NCBI RefSeq assembly: GCF_000721705.1
Contig: NZ_JOJL01000070.1
Coordinates: 1 to 15,125 of the forward strand
Length of the DNA stretch: 15,125 nt
Origin: Actinoplanes subtropicus
Lineage (GTDB): Bacteria > Actinomycetota > Actinomycetes > Mycobacteriales > Micromonosporaceae
Direction of reading: 5' to 3'
The translations under genes were made by a program, and so were the position numbers. Shown in pieces: positions 13,309 to 15,125 of this stretch (within the stretch, counting starts at the first letter, position 1; the number at the start of each line of letters is the position of its first letter). The notes beneath the pieces were generated by a model. It was not told where the DNA came from. It searched no databases and was given only the letters and a program-made list of their open reading frames with translations.

Positions 13309-14039
13309 GAGCGCGGCGCACCCCGATCTGGTCGGCGAGCAGCTACGGCCCGCTCATGCTGCTGATCGCCGGCACGTACGTGATCGGCACGGTCGCCGGC
13401 CACCGCTGGACCGTCTCGCTGCTGCTGTTCGCCCAGATCGGCACGGTCTGGTACGCGCTGCGGGTCTCGCACGCGCACCCGAGCCTGCGCGTGCTCGCCG
13501 CGGTGATCTTCGCGCTCTCGCTGATCGCCGGCGGCTGGAACACCTTCTCGCACGGCCGCACGCTGATCGGGCTGGTCTTCTTCGCCGGCAGCCTCCTGTA
13601 CGTGGTGGCGCCGCTGTCCATCATCGGCGACCTGGGCCGCCGCCGGCACGTGGACCGCGAGCTCATGATGGGGGCGCTCGCGACGTACCTGATGCTCGGT
13701 ATGGCCTTCGCCTTTTCCTACCGCTGCATCGCGGCGTTCCAGGCCTCGCCGTTCTTCGGCGAGCGGGGCGACGGGACGCTCGCCGACAGCCTGTTCTACA
13801 GCTTCGTCACGCTCACCACGACCGGGTACGGCGATCTCGTCCCGGCCGGCAACCCGGGCCGGACGATGGCCGTGCTGGAGGCGCTGCTCGGGCAGCTCTT
13901 CCTGGTCACGGCGGTGGCGAAGGTGGTCAATGTGTGGAGCCCCAAGGGCTGGCGGGACGAGGTTCATCCGTCCGGGATGGCGCCGCCGGCGGACGACCGG
14001 ACGACCGTGAACGCGAAACTTCCCGCTACCGAGGAGTGA
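13305..14039 (+). CDS. Potassium channel family protein (6 TM, one pore loop)
   Basis: A 244-aa membrane protein with the K+ selectivity filter TLTTTGYGDLVP (169-180; core TGYGD at 173-177). I see about five hydrophobic segments before the pore (near 15-31, 34-52, 61-77, 85-106, 119-138) and one after (187-209), so the pore module sits at the C-terminal end. There is no S4-like row of arginines, so it is probably not voltage-gated, and no RCK/TrkA-N domain follows; the C-terminus after 212 is short and hydrophilic. It should pass K+ across the cell membrane as a tetramer. ATG 13305 overlaps the stop of the 75-aa gene as ATGA, and the DUF7144 gene starts 3 bp after its stop, so the three look like one operon. 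Gating signal unknown. Confidence 0.92.
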   Translation: MRARRTPIWSASSYGPLMLLIAGTYVIGTVAGHRWTVSLLLFAQIGTVWYALRVSHAHPSLRVLAAVIFALSLIAGGWNTFSHGRTLIGLVFFAGSLLYVVAPLSIIGDLGRRRHVDRELMMGALATYLMLGMAFAFSYRCIAAFQASPFFGERGDGTLADSLFYSFVTLTTTGYGDLVPAGNPGRTMAVLEALLGQLFLVTAVAKVVNVWSPKGWRDEVHPSGMAPPADDRTTVNAKLPATEE

Positions 14040-14042
14040 GGA

Positions 14043-14489
14043 ATGTCCGAAACACAGTCGAGGCCGGCGGCCTCCAACAGCGCCTACACTCCGACGCGCC
14101 GCCCGCAGGCGACGGGTTGGGTCGGGTACATCGTCTTCGCCGGCGTCATGCTGATCATGGTCGGCGGATTCCAGGCCATCGAGGGGCTCGTCGCGCTCTT
14201 CCGGGACGAGTACTACCTGGTCACCCGCAGCGGACTGCTGCTCACCATGGACTACACGGCCTGGGGCTGGATCCATCTGATCATCGGGCTGATCTCGGTG
14301 GCCACCGGTATCGGCGTCCTGCTCGGACAGATGTGGGGCCGGGTCCTCGGCATCGTCATCGCGGTACTCAGCGCGCTGTCGAACATCGCGTTCCTGCCCG
14401 CCTACCCGATCTGGGCGACCATCATCATCGCGCTCGACGTGCTCGCGATCTACGCGCTCGCGGTGCACGGCCGTGAGGTCCAGTACTGA
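14043..14489 (+). CDS. DUF7144-type four-TM membrane protein
   Basis: A 148-aa integral membrane protein. After a polar N-terminus (about 1-24) there are four hydrophobic helices: GWVGYIVFAGVMLIMVGGFQ (25-44), WGWIHLIIGLISVATGIGVL (about 74-93), the MWGRVLGIVIAVLSALSNIA segment, and IWATIIIALDVLAIYALAV near the end. The W-x-x-F-A-G-x-x-M-x-x-x-G opening and the W-G-W-x-H-(L/I) second helix are typical of this actinobacterial family, whose function is unknown. ATG 14043 has GAGGAG six bases upstream, inside the last codons of the channel gene, only 3 bp after its stop. It is therefore probably co-expressed with the channel. Its last bases overlap the presumed start of the truncated transporter. 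Confidence 0.88.
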   Translation: MSETQSRPAASNSAYTPTRRPQATGWVGYIVFAGVMLIMVGGFQAIEGLVALFRDEYYLVTRSGLLLTMDYTAWGWIHLIIGLISVATGIGVLLGQMWGRVLGIVIAVLSALSNIAFLPAYPIWATIIIALDVLAIYALAVHGREVQY

Positions 14490-14985
14490 TCGGCCGCCCC
14501 GGGTCCGGCCGGCGCACGTGATCGCGGGCGCCGGCCTGCCCCGCGGCGTGATCGTGCTGCTCGGCACCGCCTGGGCGCTGGACATCCCGCTGCCGTTCCT
14601 GTGGGGCCTGCTGTCGTTCATCACGAACTACATCCCCAACATCGGCTTCATCGTCGGCGTGGTCCCGCCGGCGCTGCTCGGCCTGCTCCAGGGCGGCGTG
14701 GAGAAGATGATCTGGGTGATCGTGGTCTACTGCGCGATCAACTTCGTCATCCAGTCGATCATCCAGCCGAAGGTGGTCGGGGACGCGGTCGGGCTCTCGG
14801 CCACCCTGTCGTTCCTGTCCCTGATCTTCTGGGGGTGGGTGCTCGGGCCGCTGGGGGCGCTGCTGGCGATCCCGCTGAGCCTGCTGGCCAAGGGCCTGCT
14901 GGTCGACATCGACCCGACCACCAAGTGGATCACGCCCCTGCTCTCCGGCGGGCCGCCGCCCGAGGTGGACGGCGGCACCGATTGA
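14473..14985 (+). pseudogene. Truncated AI-2E family transporter, C-terminal half only
   Basis: The frame encodes about 170 aa that match the C-terminal part of AI-2E/PerM-type (UPF0118) transporters. Visible are PLPFLWGLLSFITNYIPNIG, then VPPALLGLLQGG, VYCAINFVIQSIIQPKVVGD, LSATLSFLSLIFWGWVLGPL, GALLAIPLSLLAKGLLVDID and a short tail. Family members are usually 330-400 aa with additional N-terminal helices and a long extracytoplasmic domain, all missing here. The DUF7144 gene lies immediately upstream. The only starts are GTG codons (14473 inside the DUF7144 end, 14518, 14548) without a proper ribosome-binding site. No internal stop has arisen and codon bias is intact, so the truncation may be recent or the remnant may still be expressed. 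Its TGA is 10 bp from the convergent ABC gene end. Confidence 0.7.
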
Positions 14986-14995
14986 TCCTGCCGGT

Positions 14996-15125
14996 TCACC
15001 CTACCGGCGCCGGGGGTGGGGCGGCGGCGCCGGTCATGATGGCGACCGCCTCGGACATCGAGTGGGACTTCGGGGTGATCACCGTGGCCCGCCGGCCCAG
15101 CCGCTGGATGTGGATGCGGTCGGCG
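14996..15125 (-). CDS. C-terminus of a sugar ABC transporter ATP-binding protein (partial)
   Basis: Read from the right edge on the minus strand, the frame gives ADRIHIQRLGRRATVITPKS, then HSMSEAVAIMTGAAAPPPAP and VG before TGA 14998-14996. The pattern DRIH-QRLGRR, then a HSMSEAVAIMTGA end, is what I know from the final segment of ribose/xylose/fructose-type ABC transporter ATPases (single-domain FrcA-like). These energise periplasmic-binding-protein-dependent sugar uptake. Walker motifs and start lie outside the window. The rest of the operon would extend to the right. Confidence 0.75.
   Translation of the reverse strand, partial: ADRIHIQRLGRRATVITPKSHSMSEAVAIMTGAAAPPPAPVG

Noticed and set aside
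13188..14624. 478-aa minus-strand frame opposite the channel and DUF7144 genes
   Set aside because: Asp/Arg/His-rich shadow; the plus strand has clear membrane proteins with a K+ filter.

Overview
The window looks like chromosomal DNA from a high-GC actinobacterium. Coding frames have strongly G/C-biased third positions, GTG starts and GTGA/ATGA stop-start overlaps are frequent, and several proteins belong to typically actinobacterial families (LAL/MalT-like LuxR regulators, DUF6325, DUF7144, DUF2252, DUF1269). A Micromonosporaceae member such as Actinoplanes is my guess from general resemblance, not something the sequence proves.

Layout. (1) 1-923: the last 20 codons of a gene entering from the left (possibly an IS110-type transposase), then about 860 bp of repeat-rich DNA without a convincing gene. 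It holds an inverted repeat, three ~48 bp tandem units and a 15 bp x 3 tandem repeat. (2) 924-3533 (+): one large MalT-like LuxR regulator carrying an odd AT-rich nested palindrome inside its reading frame. (3) 11082 down to 3586 (-): seven tightly packed genes read as one unit: DUF1269 protein, GH63-type glucosidase, GH13 alpha-amylase-family enzyme, 14-TM MFS transporter, two tandem DUF6325 paralogues, and a SHOCT-domain protein. Four genes in the middle are chained by 4-base stop/start overlaps. (4) 11227-11608 (+): two very small genes, the first ending inside a perfect 18 bp tandem duplication. (5) 11605-12978 (-): DUF2252 kinase-like protein, overlapping the preceding gene tail-to-tail. 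(6) 13081-14489 (+): a 75-aa protein, a potassium channel coupled to it by ATGA, and a four-TM DUF7144 protein. (7) 14473-14985 (+): the C-terminal half only of an AI-2E-family transporter. (8) 14996-15125 (-): the C-terminus of a sugar ABC transporter ATPase running off the right edge.

How the genes may work together. The seven-gene minus-strand unit pairs two glycoside hydrolases and a transporter with small proteins of unknown role. It reads as a saccharide or compatible-solute handling module, perhaps a stress-linked one. The MalT-like regulator converges on it and is a natural but unproven candidate controller. On the right, the 64-aa protein (11414-11608) and the 75-aa protein (13081-13308) are paralogues of one small-protein family. 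One copy is translationally coupled to the potassium channel and the other overlaps the DUF2252 gene end, so this family is the least explained and perhaps most interesting part of the window.
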